62,890 nt of DNA from Anaeromyces robustus (lineage: Eukaryota > Neocallimastigomycota > Neocallimastigomycetes > Neocallimastigales > Neocallimastigaceae), in the NCBI GenBank assembly GCA_002104895.1, contig MCFG01000390.1:1-62890 (forward strand). Direction: 5' to 3'. The notes beneath the pieces are model-generated. The model saw only the letters and a program-made list of their open reading frames with translations, did not search any database and was not told the DNA's origin. Positions 1-12,700 of this stretch are shown one piece after another (position 1 is the first letter of the stretch; each line of letters begins with the position of its first letter). The position numbers were made by a program, and so were the translations under genes.

Positions 1-3000
1 AGTATAAAAATACTATTTATATACTTGGTACGGTAATATATAAATAGTTATTCTGTAATTAAATATAATCTATAAATAATATGATAATAAATATAAATAA
101 AACATTATATACTTCTAAAATAATTTTTATTTATATTTATTATCATATTATTTATAAATTCTATTTAATTTAATAATATTAATATAAAATATTTAAAATA
201 TGAAATATTAATATTAATAATTGTAAAATATAAGGAATATTATATGATATTCCTTATATTGAGATAGAATAATCTTTTATTATTCGTTCATATGCAAAAT
301 TCTAAGTAATTGATTGTGTATTATTACAATTTTTAATAATAAAATTGATCATTCCGAATTTTTTATTTGTTATTCATAAAAAAATCAGAACATAATTACA
401 CTATTATGGAATAATAAAGTACACTTTCATTATAATGTTTAGAAAAATTCAAACAACATATATTAATAAATCCATATCATACTGTACTATTGTAAAATTT
501 TATTTATACATTCATATAATTAGAGTCGAATAAAAATAAATAAAAATACTCAATAAATATTAATTAGTAAAAAGCAATAAAATATGAAAAGTGATTTATA
601 TGAAGTTCATTTTACTTATTTATTATTATTTTAAGACAGTTTTACTACAAGACTCTAAATATTAATATATAAAAAATTTTAAAGAAATTTTTTATAATGA
701 AAATCTATATAAATTATAATTGTTATATTGGTATTGATATTAATAAATTGTAAAAATATCATATATCATGTTTTATTTCTTATGTTTTTAATTATATATA
801 TATTATTATAGTTTTTTGTTATTAATTTATTATCAACATTTTAATTTTTATAATTGTATTAATGACTATTATTTCTTTAATAAAAAAAAATAATAACCAA
901 CTATATTAAATAGTTGTATTTTGTTATTATTTTTTTCTACACCAATGTATGATTATGTATACTTGTTTTGTTATTTACTCCAACTTCAGGTTAATATAAT
1001 TATCAACCAGGAAAAGCTAATATAATAATATTACTTTTGCCCTTTCAAGTAAATAAAAGAGAATACATTTTTATTCAATATTAAAATCTATAGAAAAATA
1101 ATTATCTATTTTTAAAAATAATATATAATTTTATTATTTAGATAGACTATAGGAAATAAATATAATTTTGTTTTTATAATTTAATCTTAAAAATTATTAA
1201 TAATAAAACAGAATTTTATTTATTTTTCTATATTTTTGTGCTTGTATTTACTTATTGTAATATGTTTTAAATAAAAATTTATACATCAGATTTAAAATCT
1301 GAATTATATAATATTTGAACAATTTATCACATAACAATAAGTATAGGTTTAGGTTTTCACTTGTAATTTATTAAAGAATCAAGAGAAATTAATCTCTACA
1401 TATTTTTGATTAAACAACTTTTATTTTAAGATTAATATCAAACAAAGTTGTTAGATACTAATTTTGAAACAAAGTCATTGATATTTTATTTGACTTAATA
1501 TGTTTTGGAGACTTATTAATTATTATTCTCTTTATTTTACTATTTTTTATTATTATTTGTTAATTCTTGAGGACACTCTTATTTTTTTCCTGTTTTTCGT
1601 TTTTCAGCTGAATCTATTCTAGGTTGAGCAACAGTAAATTGATGTATATCCTCAATTGATTCTGTATTTAAGATTATTTTTTTTCAGTTCTTAGTTTAAT
1701 ATTATTATTGCTTATTTTTATTTTAAAATAACCATTTATATATCAAACTATATTGTATTATCTTTTAGAGTCATATAATATTTTTTATTTTTATTTGCTA
1801 GTTGATTTACTATTATGCTTTTTCTTTCAGATCCAAAAATTTTATACAAATTTCATTAGAGATTAATTATTAATAGATTCATGAAATTAAAAAAACGAGA
1901 ATTTGATAGATATTAATTAATTTTATAATTGGAATTTTAAATAATAATTATACTTAATAGTAAATATATTGAATAATTTAATAGTTAATTTATATATTCT
2001 TAAATATTCATTTGAATTTATTAAAATTTTTACAAATTTTTACTTTAATATTGATTTTTATTACAATTTTAAAAGGAATAATTAGAAAATTATTATATAT
2101 TTTATAAATATTAATAATAATTAATAAGAATGTCATATAAAATATTAATAAATTGATTATTATAATTTTTTAATAAAATATTTATAAAATTATACTAAAT
2201 AGAAATTAAAAACAAAATATTATTAATATTATTTGTTAAAAGAATTAAGAATAGATACTAAATAAGGTATTTATAATATTTATCACTATAATTTAAATTA
2301 TAAATTAAATTAAGATAATAATTTCTTTAAAATAGTTATAATTGAAACTATATGCGTTAAAAATACTAATATTTAACAACTTTTATCTTATATTCTTTGA
2401 ATTTACGATATTAACGTAAATTATTACAATGTTTTTTTTAGGAGAAGTATTTAAGATATTAATTTTTTATTATGTATAAATTATTAAATTATAAAATATT
2501 GTATAATTATATATTTATTATAATTTATTAGTACATATGTAGATTATATCTTCTAAAAAATGAATATAGTAATAATGGTATTAAATGCTATTAAAAATTA
2601 ATATTAATATCATTATTTCATTAAACTTTTAATTATAAAATTTAAATTAACATTTCAATTTTGGTCAAGTTTAAAAGTATATTTAAAAAAACAGTAGTCT
2701 ATTTTGTTGTCAAATATTTAATAATAATTTTGATTTACACTTATTATATTTTTTAAAAATTTTATATTTACCTTCTTAAATGTTAATAAATAAAATTAAG
2801 AACTATCATCAATTTGATCTTTCTTGATCTTAACAATAATTGCTTGTAAAAAATTAAATTTATAATTTACCAAAAAATTAACAAAAAATGATAGGTTGTT
2901 ATTGAAAATATAATTTTTATATAGATATCAATATAGCAAAATAAAATTTATAGCAAATTTTTATATTGACAATTATAATTCAATATATAATACATAATTT

Positions 3001-3640
3001 GCTTATAATAAAAATTTTAATAATTAATAATTGAATATAAAAATTCTGAGAATAAATTTTATGAGAACATTGTATAATTAATAAATATGAAAAAAAATAT
3101 TTAAAATTGAATTTTATAATTTCAAATACTTAATAATACTATTAATTTTTATAATATTTAGTAATATTTAAAATATTAAAAATTTTTTATGATTTTGATA
3201 AAAATAAAAAGAAATTTCTTTACCATTTGACATATATATATTATCTACGATTAGTAACGATGGAGAAGAAATTTGATGAATTTTCTGACTCAAAAATTTA
3301 TAAATGAATGAGAAGAGATTAAGAATTAGATATTATATATACAAATAGTCAACAGATTATAATAATCCATAATCAGAAATGTTTAAAATTAAAAAAAATT
3401 TTTAACAATAATATATAAAAAAATTCAATGAACTAAATAATAATAATAATATGTAATAATATAATTTTATAATAATTTATATAAATATAATATAAAATAT
3501 TAATATTTATAATAAATTAAAATATTTTTAATTTTAGACTGGTATATTAAAATAATTTAAAAATAATATTTTTATTAAATATATCATATTATTTTAAATG
3601 ACCAGATAAAAAATTTAAAATTTTCATAAATTAGAAATAG

Positions 3641-3675
<35 letters not shown>

Positions 3676-4519
3676 GCACACAATTTGTACGTCAACTTTA
3701 TTAGAAATAGTATAAAAATTAAAAATTTCTATATTTATGTATTATTTTTATATATAATATTTATATAGTATTTATATAATATATTAGAAAATATTATAAG
3801 TTATTAAAAATAACTTTGACTAAAAATCTTGTAATTAAACACACTTCCTAAGATAAAACTTAAGATAAACTCAAACGATGATGATACAAGATAATCTGAA
3901 TATCACCGAATTCAACAAATCTTATTTGTATTATATAAAAAGTTAAAATAGATTTAAAAGAAAGAAATAAAATAACTGCTCAATTTATTTTGGTTCACCT
4001 AAATTTTATGATTATTATTAATAATAGAAAATCATATAGTAAAAGTTAAAATTTTAAAGTTAACAATTTAAAATATAATGTTATAATAATTAAAATAAGA
4101 TTTAAAATTGCATTATAATGGAAATTAATCATAGAAATTTTTAAATAAATCTAAAAATATAATAGTTTAAAAATTTATTTTTTAACTATATAGTTAAATA
4201 AATATAGTTATTAAATTAAAAGAAATTTAAAATATTTTATTAATAGTTTATTAGTGAAAAATAATTAATAACAAATTTGTATGAATTTAAATTTCAATAT
4301 TTTTGTAAAATAAATGTTAAATTTTCAAATATATTTATTTAATAATATTTATTCTAATTTTTAAAAATTATTGAATAACATTATCAAATAAACTAAAACG
4401 AAAAAAAAATATTAATGAAAATAATTTTTATAAATTTTTAATAATATTATAATTATTAAAATATTTAAATATTTCTAATTTTTTTTATAATTATAAATAT
4501 GTTTATTACCTTTATTCTT

Positions 4520-5410
4520 AATAATATTAGTGATACTAATAAAGAAAAGATAATTCAAAATTAAACAATTTTTTGTGATTACAAAATTTTGACATATATA
4601 AATTCTTAACTATTATAAATAATAATATATTAAATATTATATATATTTTTTTTAATATTATAATTTAAAGTGTTCTTTTAATAAAATTATTAATAACTAA
4701 ATTTCATATTTAAAATTTTTAGTTTTATTAAATTGGTTTTGGAGTTTTAAGTACTATTTATAAATAAGTGTAAAATTTCGCTTAAAAATATTCTTCATCT
4801 TCGTGTATTTAACAGTTAGTCATATAATGTTAAGGATTCGAATCAATTATAGATATAATCTACATTATATCTACAAATTTTTATAAAAAATAATTTAAAT
4901 AAATAAATAATGATATTTATATTAACAATAATTATAATTTATTCATTCTCTATACTAGATTATTGTATATATTGACCAAGTTACTCATTAAACCAAATAA
5001 AAATTTACAAATAATAAAAAATAATAATAATAAAAATAATAATAAATAAAATATTAATATAAGAATTTATAAGTCAATAAATATAATCTAAATTAAATTA
5101 TAAATTTACATGAAATAATTCTTTTAACGCGTTAGCGTTACTAATATCGTAATTTAGTGATAATTAATTCTAATAAAGAAAGGATAATTCAAAATTAAAC
5201 AATTCTTTGTGATTACAAAATTTTGCAATATATAAATTCTTAACTATTATATTAAATATTATATGTTTTCTTTTAATATAATAAATTAAAGTGTTCTTTT
5301 AATAATATTATTAATAAATAAATTTCATACTTAAAACTCCAAAACCAATTTAATAAAACTAAAAATTTTAAGTATTATTTATAAATGAGTAATAATTAGT
5401 ATAAATTTTA
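4520..5410. repeat. diverged direct repeat pair with an internal micro-inversion
   Basis: About 240 bp near 4525-4770 recurs in the same orientation near 5160-5395. Shared words include TAATTCAAAATTAAAC, TGTGATTACAAAATTTTG and AAAGTGTTCTTTTAATAA. Inside the pair, roughly 40 bp (4711-4750 versus 5331-5370) lie in opposite orientations, bounded by short TTAAAA/TTTTAA inverted repeats. The family is unknown; an old solo LTR or a non-autonomous element are both possible. Confidence 0.6.
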
Positions 5411-5874
5411 TTAAGTACTATTTTTATATTTTTTTTATAACTTGTATATCTTAATATATTCAAAATTCCTATTCTTATAAATTATCTTCTATATTACATA
5501 TAAATAATGCTAATGAAATATATATATTAATTTATTTATTTAATTCTTTGAAAACATAGTAGTTAAATCATTTTTAAATTTTTATACATTTTTCTATTAG
5601 TTAAGAAGTTTATAGAAAATAAAATATAAAATAAAAAAAATAAAAGTAATATCTTATTAATTTGTTTATATAAATTTTAGTATTTTCATAAAGATTTATC
5701 AATATTACAATTACAAAAATAATTTTATTTTTATTATTTTTTAATAATTTTGTTTAAAAATAAATTTATTTGAAATAATTAACTCTATTTGTCATAATGC
5801 ATTTTGAAAAAAATATAAGAATTATTATGTATTAATATTTTACTACAATTGTAACGATATCAAATAATTGCAAC

Positions 5875-5953
5875 TTAGTAAAGTAATTTAAACTATTACA
5901 ATTAAAAAAATTATATATTTTTTTAATTGTAATAGTTTAAATTACTTTACTAA
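5875..5953. repeat. 79-bp near-perfect palindrome
   Basis: Two arms of about 36 bp, starting TTAGTAAAGTAATTTAAACT, read as reverse complements around a loop of about 7 bp. It could be a tiny foldback element or a cruciform-forming site. No transposase or clear target duplication is seen. Confidence 0.7.
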
Positions 5954-6273
5954 TTATAACTTCATTTAATTATAATAGTAATTTGTTTAAATATGAATAT
6001 ATTTATATATAAAAATAATAATAATATAAAAATAATAATAACTGTGTTATAAAATATTATAATTTTTAAACAATTTAACCGATTACACTAATAATTGGAA
6101 TAATTTTTTGAAAATATAAAATATATATTATTTAATTGACTAATTTATTCAAGTTGATAATTAAAAATTAATTATATAAACTATAAATTATTAATTAAAA
6201 TATTATCATATATAAATATGATTTTATAACATTAAAATCACTTGTTATTGTCTTACTTTGTATCTATATTATA

Positions 6274-6319
6274 TTGTCATTAAAATCATCTATATGTATA
6301 TAGATGATTTTAATGACAA
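6274..6319. repeat. 46-bp palindrome
   Basis: TTGTCATTAAAATCATCTAT is followed at once by its reverse complement with almost no loop. It contains the word ATCTATATGTATATAGAT at the centre. Function is unknown. Confidence 0.7.
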
Positions 6320-6446
6320 AAATATTAAAATCTAGTTATTAAAACATAATTAATAATTCATAATTAGCTATATAAAATTAGAGATTATAATAAATAATAT
6401 TAGATAGAGTAATAAAATTTTATGTTTTAATTATTATGAATTATTA

Positions 6447-6449
<3 letters not shown>

Positions 6450-6494
<45 letters not shown>
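6450..6494. repeat. (ATT)n microsatellite
   Basis: About 15 uninterrupted ATT units. Confidence 0.85.
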
Positions 6495-6495
<1 letters not shown>

Positions 6496-6990
6496 ATTCT
6501 AATTTTTTATCAGAGAATGTTAAGGTTCGTAATAAAAGGAAAATATTAAAACAACACTAAAAGGCTACATTAATTTATGTTTTATGTTTGTTTTTATTTA
6601 TTAAAATTATTCTATATTATTTTCTATATATTCTATCTATTCTATTCTTGAAATTTTATCGCTATTTATACTTTATGGAAATTTTAAAGTTGATGGCTTT
6701 TCAAGAATATTGTAGAAGTATTTTGATTTTTAAATAGGAAATGAATTAATATTACATTATTATTCTAATATTTATAAATATTACATATATATAATTACAT
6801 GTAATTCATTAGAATTATAATTTTAATATATAAGAAGTAAATTTTTAGAAGATTTTACAGAAATATTGTAATAAAGCTTTAATTGATTATGTGATTTAGT
6901 AAATTTCTATATTTTAATTAACTATTTAATTTATATATTATTTATTGATATTTAATCATATGACTACTATTTATTCTTAATACGAATGTG

Positions 6991-7050
6991 GTGCATTTCG
7001 CAATCGTGCATTTCGGAATCGTGCATTTCGGAATTGTGCATTTCGGAATC
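6991..7050 (+). repeat. left-end 15-bp iterons of the deleted MULE
   Basis: Four tandem copies of GTGCATTTCGSAATY. They are probable transposase-binding units, by analogy with repeated binding sites in transposon ends; this is inference. Confidence 0.75.
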
Positions 7051-7469
7051 TGTGGCGCATGAAATTTTATATATTAAATAAATGAATAAATAAATAAATA
7101 ATAATTAAAAATTATAATTAATAATTACAAATTAAAAAATGAAATAAAATGAAATAAAAATAATTATAATAAAATCAAAGAATTGAAAAAAAAAAATACA
7201 AAAGAATACAAAAAAAATTTAAAAAAGAAAGATTCAAGTTATTCATTAACTTTTACAAACAAACAAAAATCATATTTTTTCAAAGTCTTTTATTTTATTT
7301 AATATTTTATAATATTTTTCATTTATATTTAAAATTATTTATATACAATATTTTAATTTATTTTATTATTAAATTGTAATAATAATAACTAAAATTTTAA
7401 TAAAATAATAAAAAATAAAAAAATATTTATTTAATGATTTTTTAAACATAATTGATATTATTATTTTTA

Positions 7470-7620
7470 CTAAATAAGATTGACATTGATATTGATAATA
7501 TTTTTATACTAAAAAATTTGATATTGATATTAATAATAATATATTTATATTAAAAATTTTGATATTGATATTAATAATATTTTTATACTAAAAATTTTGA
7601 TATTGATATTAATTATATTT
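7470..7620. repeat. about 49-bp tandem repeat inside the deleted MULE
   Basis: Three imperfect copies of a unit built on TTTGATATTGATATTAATAA followed by TTTTTATACTAAAAA. It lies between the transposase remnant and the left end. Confidence 0.6.
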
Positions 7621-7780
7621 TAATTATAGTTAAATAGATCAGTTTTAGATATAATTTAGCTAAAAACTAGCTAAAAAAAATCTTAAAGTAATTTTATTTC
7701 CTTATATTGTTACAAGAACAATAATTAAGCATAACATATAATTTAAAAAGGTTAGAAAAATACTAATTTATAATAAAAAA

Positions 7781-8165
7781 TTAGTATTTTTTATTATTTA
7801 AATCAATTAAGCAATTATACCATAATTCAACAATATCTTTTCTATCATATCCATTATAAATATAATCTTTTTCCATATACTTATAATTTTCAATTATATT
7901 TTTTATTTCATCAGTTTTTTAATTATTTTTTGTTTTTTTCTCCAGATTCCATTAATTCTCATTTCGTAATCATTGTAGGAAAAGGATTCTTCTTTTTTTA
8001 ATATATAAATTAATTTAAAAAATGAAGATTTTTTTGGAAATAAATTATTTAAGTAATTATTAAAATATTCTGAAGCATTTTTTTTTTTTTTTTGTTATAT
8101 GCTCTATATTCTTATAATAATTCCAATAATTAGTATTATATTTATGTAAATAATTATTTTTAAAA
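7781..8165 (-). pseudogene. MULE transposase, C-terminal remnant
   Basis: Reading the minus strand gives segments aligning with the C-terminus of the MULE transposase at 21451-22877: NYYKNIEHIT, then NNYLNNLF, EESFSYNDY, and the end motif DIVELWYNCLIDLN before a stop at 7781-7783. The FLYWCH finger and the first two catalytic acidic positions are absent, so no active enzyme is encoded. About a quarter of the parent protein is kept, and the distance to the other copy is moderate (many conservative changes). Confidence 0.85.
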
Positions 8166-8358
8166 TATAATAGTTTTATTTATTTAATGATAACAGAACA
8201 AGTCCTTTTTTATATACAATTTTTAACAAAATATTATTTAAAAGATTATTAATAAAATATTATTTTGATTTTATTTAGTTATTTATATATTTATTTATTT
8301 ATTTTTGATAAATGTGGCTATAAAATATTTTATCATCAAGCCACATACAATAATGTAC

Positions 8359-8388
8359 GATTCCGAAATGCACGATTCCGAAATGCAC
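8359..8388 (-). repeat. right-end 15-bp iterons of the deleted MULE
   Basis: Two tandem copies of GATTCCGAAATGCAC, the inverse of the left-end unit. Confidence 0.75.
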
Positions 8389-8582
8389 TTCTCCCTCTTA
8401 ATACTACTAATTAAAAATTTTTATTTAATTACTAGGCTAATTATTTTTTATTTTCTTATAATTATAACAATCCTAAATGAACATGATTGTTTTTATATTT
8501 TAAACACAACCAGTTCGTAACACAATTTATAAGTAATTGAATTTGTTTTATTAAAACTTTGTTTTATTAAAATATTAAAATA

Positions 8583-8842
8583 TTATTTATTAATTATTAA
8601 TAAAACAAACTTTTTGTTTTTGTTTTGGATAATAAGAGAACTATTGACCCAGACTTTGTCGTTTACTTTAAATTCTGGAGGTTGAATTCTGTGTTTATTT
8701 GTGAATTTTTCTTGTTTTGTGCTTGCTTGTTTTAAATCATCCTTAATTCGTTTGAATAGCTCAGATAAGCTTGTTGTTAATTCTTCTGCACGAGGTACGT
8801 CAATAAGACTTGGTACAGCTGGAGAGAAACGAGGATTATAAC
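8583..8842 (-). pseudogene. element C, integrase C-terminal segment
   Basis: The minus strand encodes the segment after the integrase core (YNPRFSPAVP, DVPRAEELT, PPEFKVNDKVW), matching the same region in A, B and D. This is the downstream half of the gene interrupted by element B. The GPY/F module and chromodomain expected next are not present. Confidence 0.8.
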
Positions 8843-9375
8843 TGTAACGTTTGCTTTTACACAATAGGTTTATAAACAATAAAGTAATTTAAAATAAATA
8901 TGTTTTGTTAGAAATAAGTTTTATTAATTTTAAAGTATAAATATTAATTATTAATTAGTTATTATAATATTTCAAATTACTTATAAACTAATTAATAAAA
9001 GCACGAATTTAAAAATATTTTATTAATGAATTTTACACCTATTTATATTTTTTTTTTTGAAAATAATAAAAATTTCTAAAAAGTTCTCGAAACTTAAATT
9101 TTTTTGATAAAAAAAGAATCTTATGGAAAAAGGATAAATTATAAAAAATTTTTATCCGAAAATTTCTGATTTTATTCTATTAATTTCTATGATAAAATAC
9201 AGAAATAAAATACAGAAATAAAATACAGAAATTAATAATAAATTTTTCTTAAAATAAAAAATTTTTTATAAATTGAGAATGAGTGTGAGTCGAACCCAAG
9301 GAGTTCAGCTCGATGGTCATAGTATTTAACCACTAAACCATGGTTACTAATTTACTGATTATGAGTTTCGTTACA
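8843..9375 (-). repeat. 3' LTR of element B
   Basis: It reads TG...CA on the minus strand, starting TGTAACGAAACTC. A tRNA-like segment follows (A-box TGGTTTAGTGGTTA, B-box GGTTCGACTC), then a three-fold TTTCTGTATTTTA repeat, a TATAAATA box and the R/U5 part. The same LTR recurs at 15535-16067 and, as a solo copy, at 56652-57181. Confidence 0.93.
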
Positions 9376-9410
9376 TGGTCCTCCTCTAGGATTCGGATAC
9401 CAGACGAATC
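9376..9410 (-). other. polypurine tract and hairpin of element B
   Basis: On the minus strand, a hairpin with stem GATTCG/CGAATC and loop TCTGGTATC is followed by a purine-rich tract (AGAGGAGGACCA) that abuts the 3' LTR. The tract is the expected primer for plus-strand DNA synthesis. The hairpin recurs in other families here. Confidence 0.8.
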
Positions 9411-9466
9411 TCAACATCAGGCTAAAATAAGAAAAAATTTTTTTTTTATTTATAAAGTTTCAATAT

Positions 9467-9510
<44 letters not shown>

Positions 9511-9709
9511 GTGTAAATTATAATATAAAAATATACATGTTTATTAATAAAATTACATTGATAAAGAATTACATTTGGATATTGATATTGATAAGATTAT
9601 TTAATATTAATAATAATAAGTATTATAAGTTGATATTGATATATAATAAGTTTGATATTAATAAAATTAAAGTATAATAATATTAAAGATTCTTTTTCAA
9701 TTTAAGTTT

Positions 9710-12700
9710 CTAATTTGCTTTGTTAAATTTCTTAAGTAGTTCTGGACAATTAAGATTTGACTCTGGTTCCCAAGAAGCTTCAGATAAAGGGTAGCCTTTC
9801 CATTTTATAAGGTATTGAATTTTGCCGTAGTGTTTTCTTTTATCGAGAATTTCTTCAACTTCATATTCTTCTTCTTCATTTACGATTATTGGTGGTGGTG
9901 GTTTTTGTTTTCTTCCGAATTTATCTTCATAATATGGTTCTAATTCTGAAACATGAATTACAGGATGAATTCTAATGTTTTTTGGAAGTTCCAATTCATA
10001 AGAAACAGGTGATACTTTTCTAATGATTTTGTATGGACCTAATTTTCTTGGTTTTAATTTCTTATTCTTATTTCTAATTACGAGCGAACTATTGATCCAA
10101 ACTTTGTCGTTTATTTTAAATTCTGGGGCTTTCATCCTATGTTTATTTGCAAATGTTTCTTGTTTCTTACTTGCTAACTTCAAGTTTTCTTTAAGTTGTA
10201 AAAATAATTCGGATAAGTTTTTTGTTAATTCTTCTGCGCGAGGAACATCGATATTGTTTGGTACAGCTGGAGAGAAACGGGGGTTATAGCCATAATTTGC
10301 GTAGAAGGGTGATTTTTTTAAGGATTCTTGAACCGAATTATTATAACAGAATTCTGCAAGAAATAAGTATTCATTCCAATTTGATCCTTTAAAGTTTGAG
10401 TAGCATCTAAGAAATTGTTCAATAACGGAGTTCACCCTCTCCGTTAAACCATTGGTTTGATGGTGAAAAGGTGAAGATAGTTTCATCGAAATGTTGAGAG
10501 ATTTGCAAATAGCGGTCCAGAGTTTGGAGGTGAATTGAGTACCTCTATCAGAAAAAATTTCATTTGGAAGTCCATGGAGTTTGAAAATATATTTCATAAA
10601 AGCTTGAGCAGTATCTTCGGAAGAAGGAACGTTAGGGAATGGAATAAAATGGCCCATTTTAGAAAATCTATCCAGAACCACAAAAATACAAGTGAAACCA
10701 TTTGAAGGGGGAAGGTCAGTGATAAAATCCATTGAAATAGAAGTCCAAGGGCGATCAGGAATTTCAAGTGGATTAAGGAATCCATAAGGTTTGTGTCGTT
10801 GAGTCTTTGAGCGGCAACAGATTTCACACGAACGGATGTAGCTTATTATGTCGGAGCTCATAGTAGGCCACCAAAAATCACGATTGATCAAAGAGAAGGT
10901 TTTCTTGAAGCCAAAATGCCCAGCAGAAGGAGAGTCGTGGCAAATGTTTAGAACTGAAGAGCGACAACTAGGCGGAACGTAAATTTTTCCTTTAAAGAGT
11001 AGAAAATTATTGCTAAGACAGAAGTCTTTTGGTTTGGTACGATCATCCCTTGAATTAAGTTTGTTGCAAGTTTCTTTGTAGAATTTATCATCATTATATT
11101 CACTAAGTATTTGATCATTCAAAGATACAAAAGAAATCATAGTAGAAAAGTTTTCAGGATGTAGTACTGTAAATGGAATATCATTGTCTAATTCTTCTTT
11201 GTTAGCAGCATAATCGGGTCTTCTTGAAAGAGCGTCAGCCTTACCATTAGCAGAACCAGCACGATAAGTTATTTTAAAGTTGAATTCCGACAGAAACAAA
11301 GCCCAGCGAACAAGTCTTTGTGACATTTTTTCTGGTTTCTTTTGATACAAAAGGTTACGGTGATCAGAGAAAATTGTAAATGGTTTTGAAGTCCCTTTTA
11401 AGAGATGTCTCCAATGTTCCAAAGCTTCGATAATGGCTAATAATTCTTTGTCGTAAATAGGATAGTTTTTCTCAGTAGCAGTAAGAGATCTGGAGAAAAA
11501 GGCTACGGGATGAATTTTATTATCCTTGGATGAAGTTTGAGAGAGAATGGCACCAATGGCAAAGTTACTACTATCAGTTTCAACTAGGAAAGGTAGATCA
11601 CGATTTGGGTAAGCCAAAACAGGAGCAGAAGAGAATTTTGATTTGAGATTATCAAAGGCATCTTGAGTTTCAGTTGACCAAAGGAATTTTGTATTTTTCT
11701 TTAATAGTGAATGTAAGGGATGTGTAATAGCAGCAAAACCTGGGATAAATCTTCTATAGTAATTCGCTAAACCCAAGAATGATTGAAGTTGTTTAACATT
11801 TAAAGGAACAGGCCACTCTAAAATGGAAGAAACTTTCTTAGGATCCATAAAAATGCCATCGCAAGAGATTCTATGCCCAAGGAAATCCAAGTAGGGAACA
11901 CAAAATTCACACTTTTCCAATTTTGCGAATAACCCTGCTTTTCTAAGTCTACGGAGAACTTCTGATAGATGTTCATAATGTGTTTCTAAGTCTGGGGAGA
12001 AAACAATAATATCGTCAATGTAACAAAAGGCAAATACTCCAAGAATATCTTCTAAAACATCATTGATAAAGTGTTGAAAGACAGCTGGAGCGTTCTTTAG
12101 GCCAAATGGCATTACCAAATATTCAAAATGCCCATATTTACAGGTGAAAGCGGTTTTGTATTCATCACCTTTTTTGATTCTTACTAAGTTATAGGCTGAA
12201 CGGAGATCGAGCTTTGAAAATACTTTCCCATTTACTAAGTGTTCGAGCATATCATTGATTAATGGTAATGGGTAAGAATCACGGATAGTTATGTCGTTTA
12301 AGTGTCTATAATCCACAACCATTCGAAGTTCACCATTTTTCTTTAATACGAAGAAAACAGGAGCACCACCAGGAGATTTAGATTTTCTAATAAAACCCTT
12401 TGCAAGGTTTTCTACAATATATTCCTTAAGAGTTTTAGATTCTTTTTCTGTCAACGGATAAATTGATCCATAGAATAATTGGGTGTTAGGTAACAAATTG
12501 ATCTCACAGTCGTAAGGTCGGTGAGGTGGAAGTTCATTCGCATATATCTCACTAAATACATCTTTAAATGGAATGAGTTTTTTGGGTAAAGATCTATTAA
12601 TTTTATTTTTTAATTCATCATTTATTTCTTTGTTTATTTTGTTATTAGAATTATTACATGTTTTCGGATTAATTATATTACATACATTAACATTTATTTT

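Larger units (their letters stand above)
1..6974. other. gene-free AT-rich DNA
   Basis: No open frame of useful length or recognisable protein similarity is seen on either strand. The DNA is almost all A and T, with short homopolymers, including a run of about 29 T near 3644-3672. The only structure I can support is the direct repeat pair near 4520-5410, two long palindromes (5875-5953, 6274-6319) and an ATT microsatellite (6450-6494), listed separately. It may be decayed repeat DNA. Confidence 0.7.
6984..8395 (-). mobile_element. deleted MULE-type DNA transposon (non-autonomous)
   Basis: The element begins GAATGTGGTGCATTTCGC and ends GAAATGCACTTCTCCC, and is flanked by the perfect 9-bp direct repeat TCTTAATAC (6975-6983 and 8396-8404), the duplication length usual for MULEs. 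Its terminal inverted repeats contain tandem 15-bp units GTGCATTTCGGAATC: four at the left end (6991-7050) and two, inverted, at the right end (8359-8388). Only the C-terminal part of a transposase gene remains (minus strand, 7781-8165). The ends and the protein match the larger MULE at 20650-23751, so this is a deletion derivative of a related element that would need a transposase supplied from elsewhere. Confidence 0.85.

Noticed and set aside
6991-7050. CRISPR-like array
   Set aside because: Units are contiguous 15-mers without spacers and lie in a transposon terminal repeat.
8305-8520. 71-codon frame overlapping the MULE right end
   Set aside because: It crosses a transposon border and iterons; no sign of selection or similarity.
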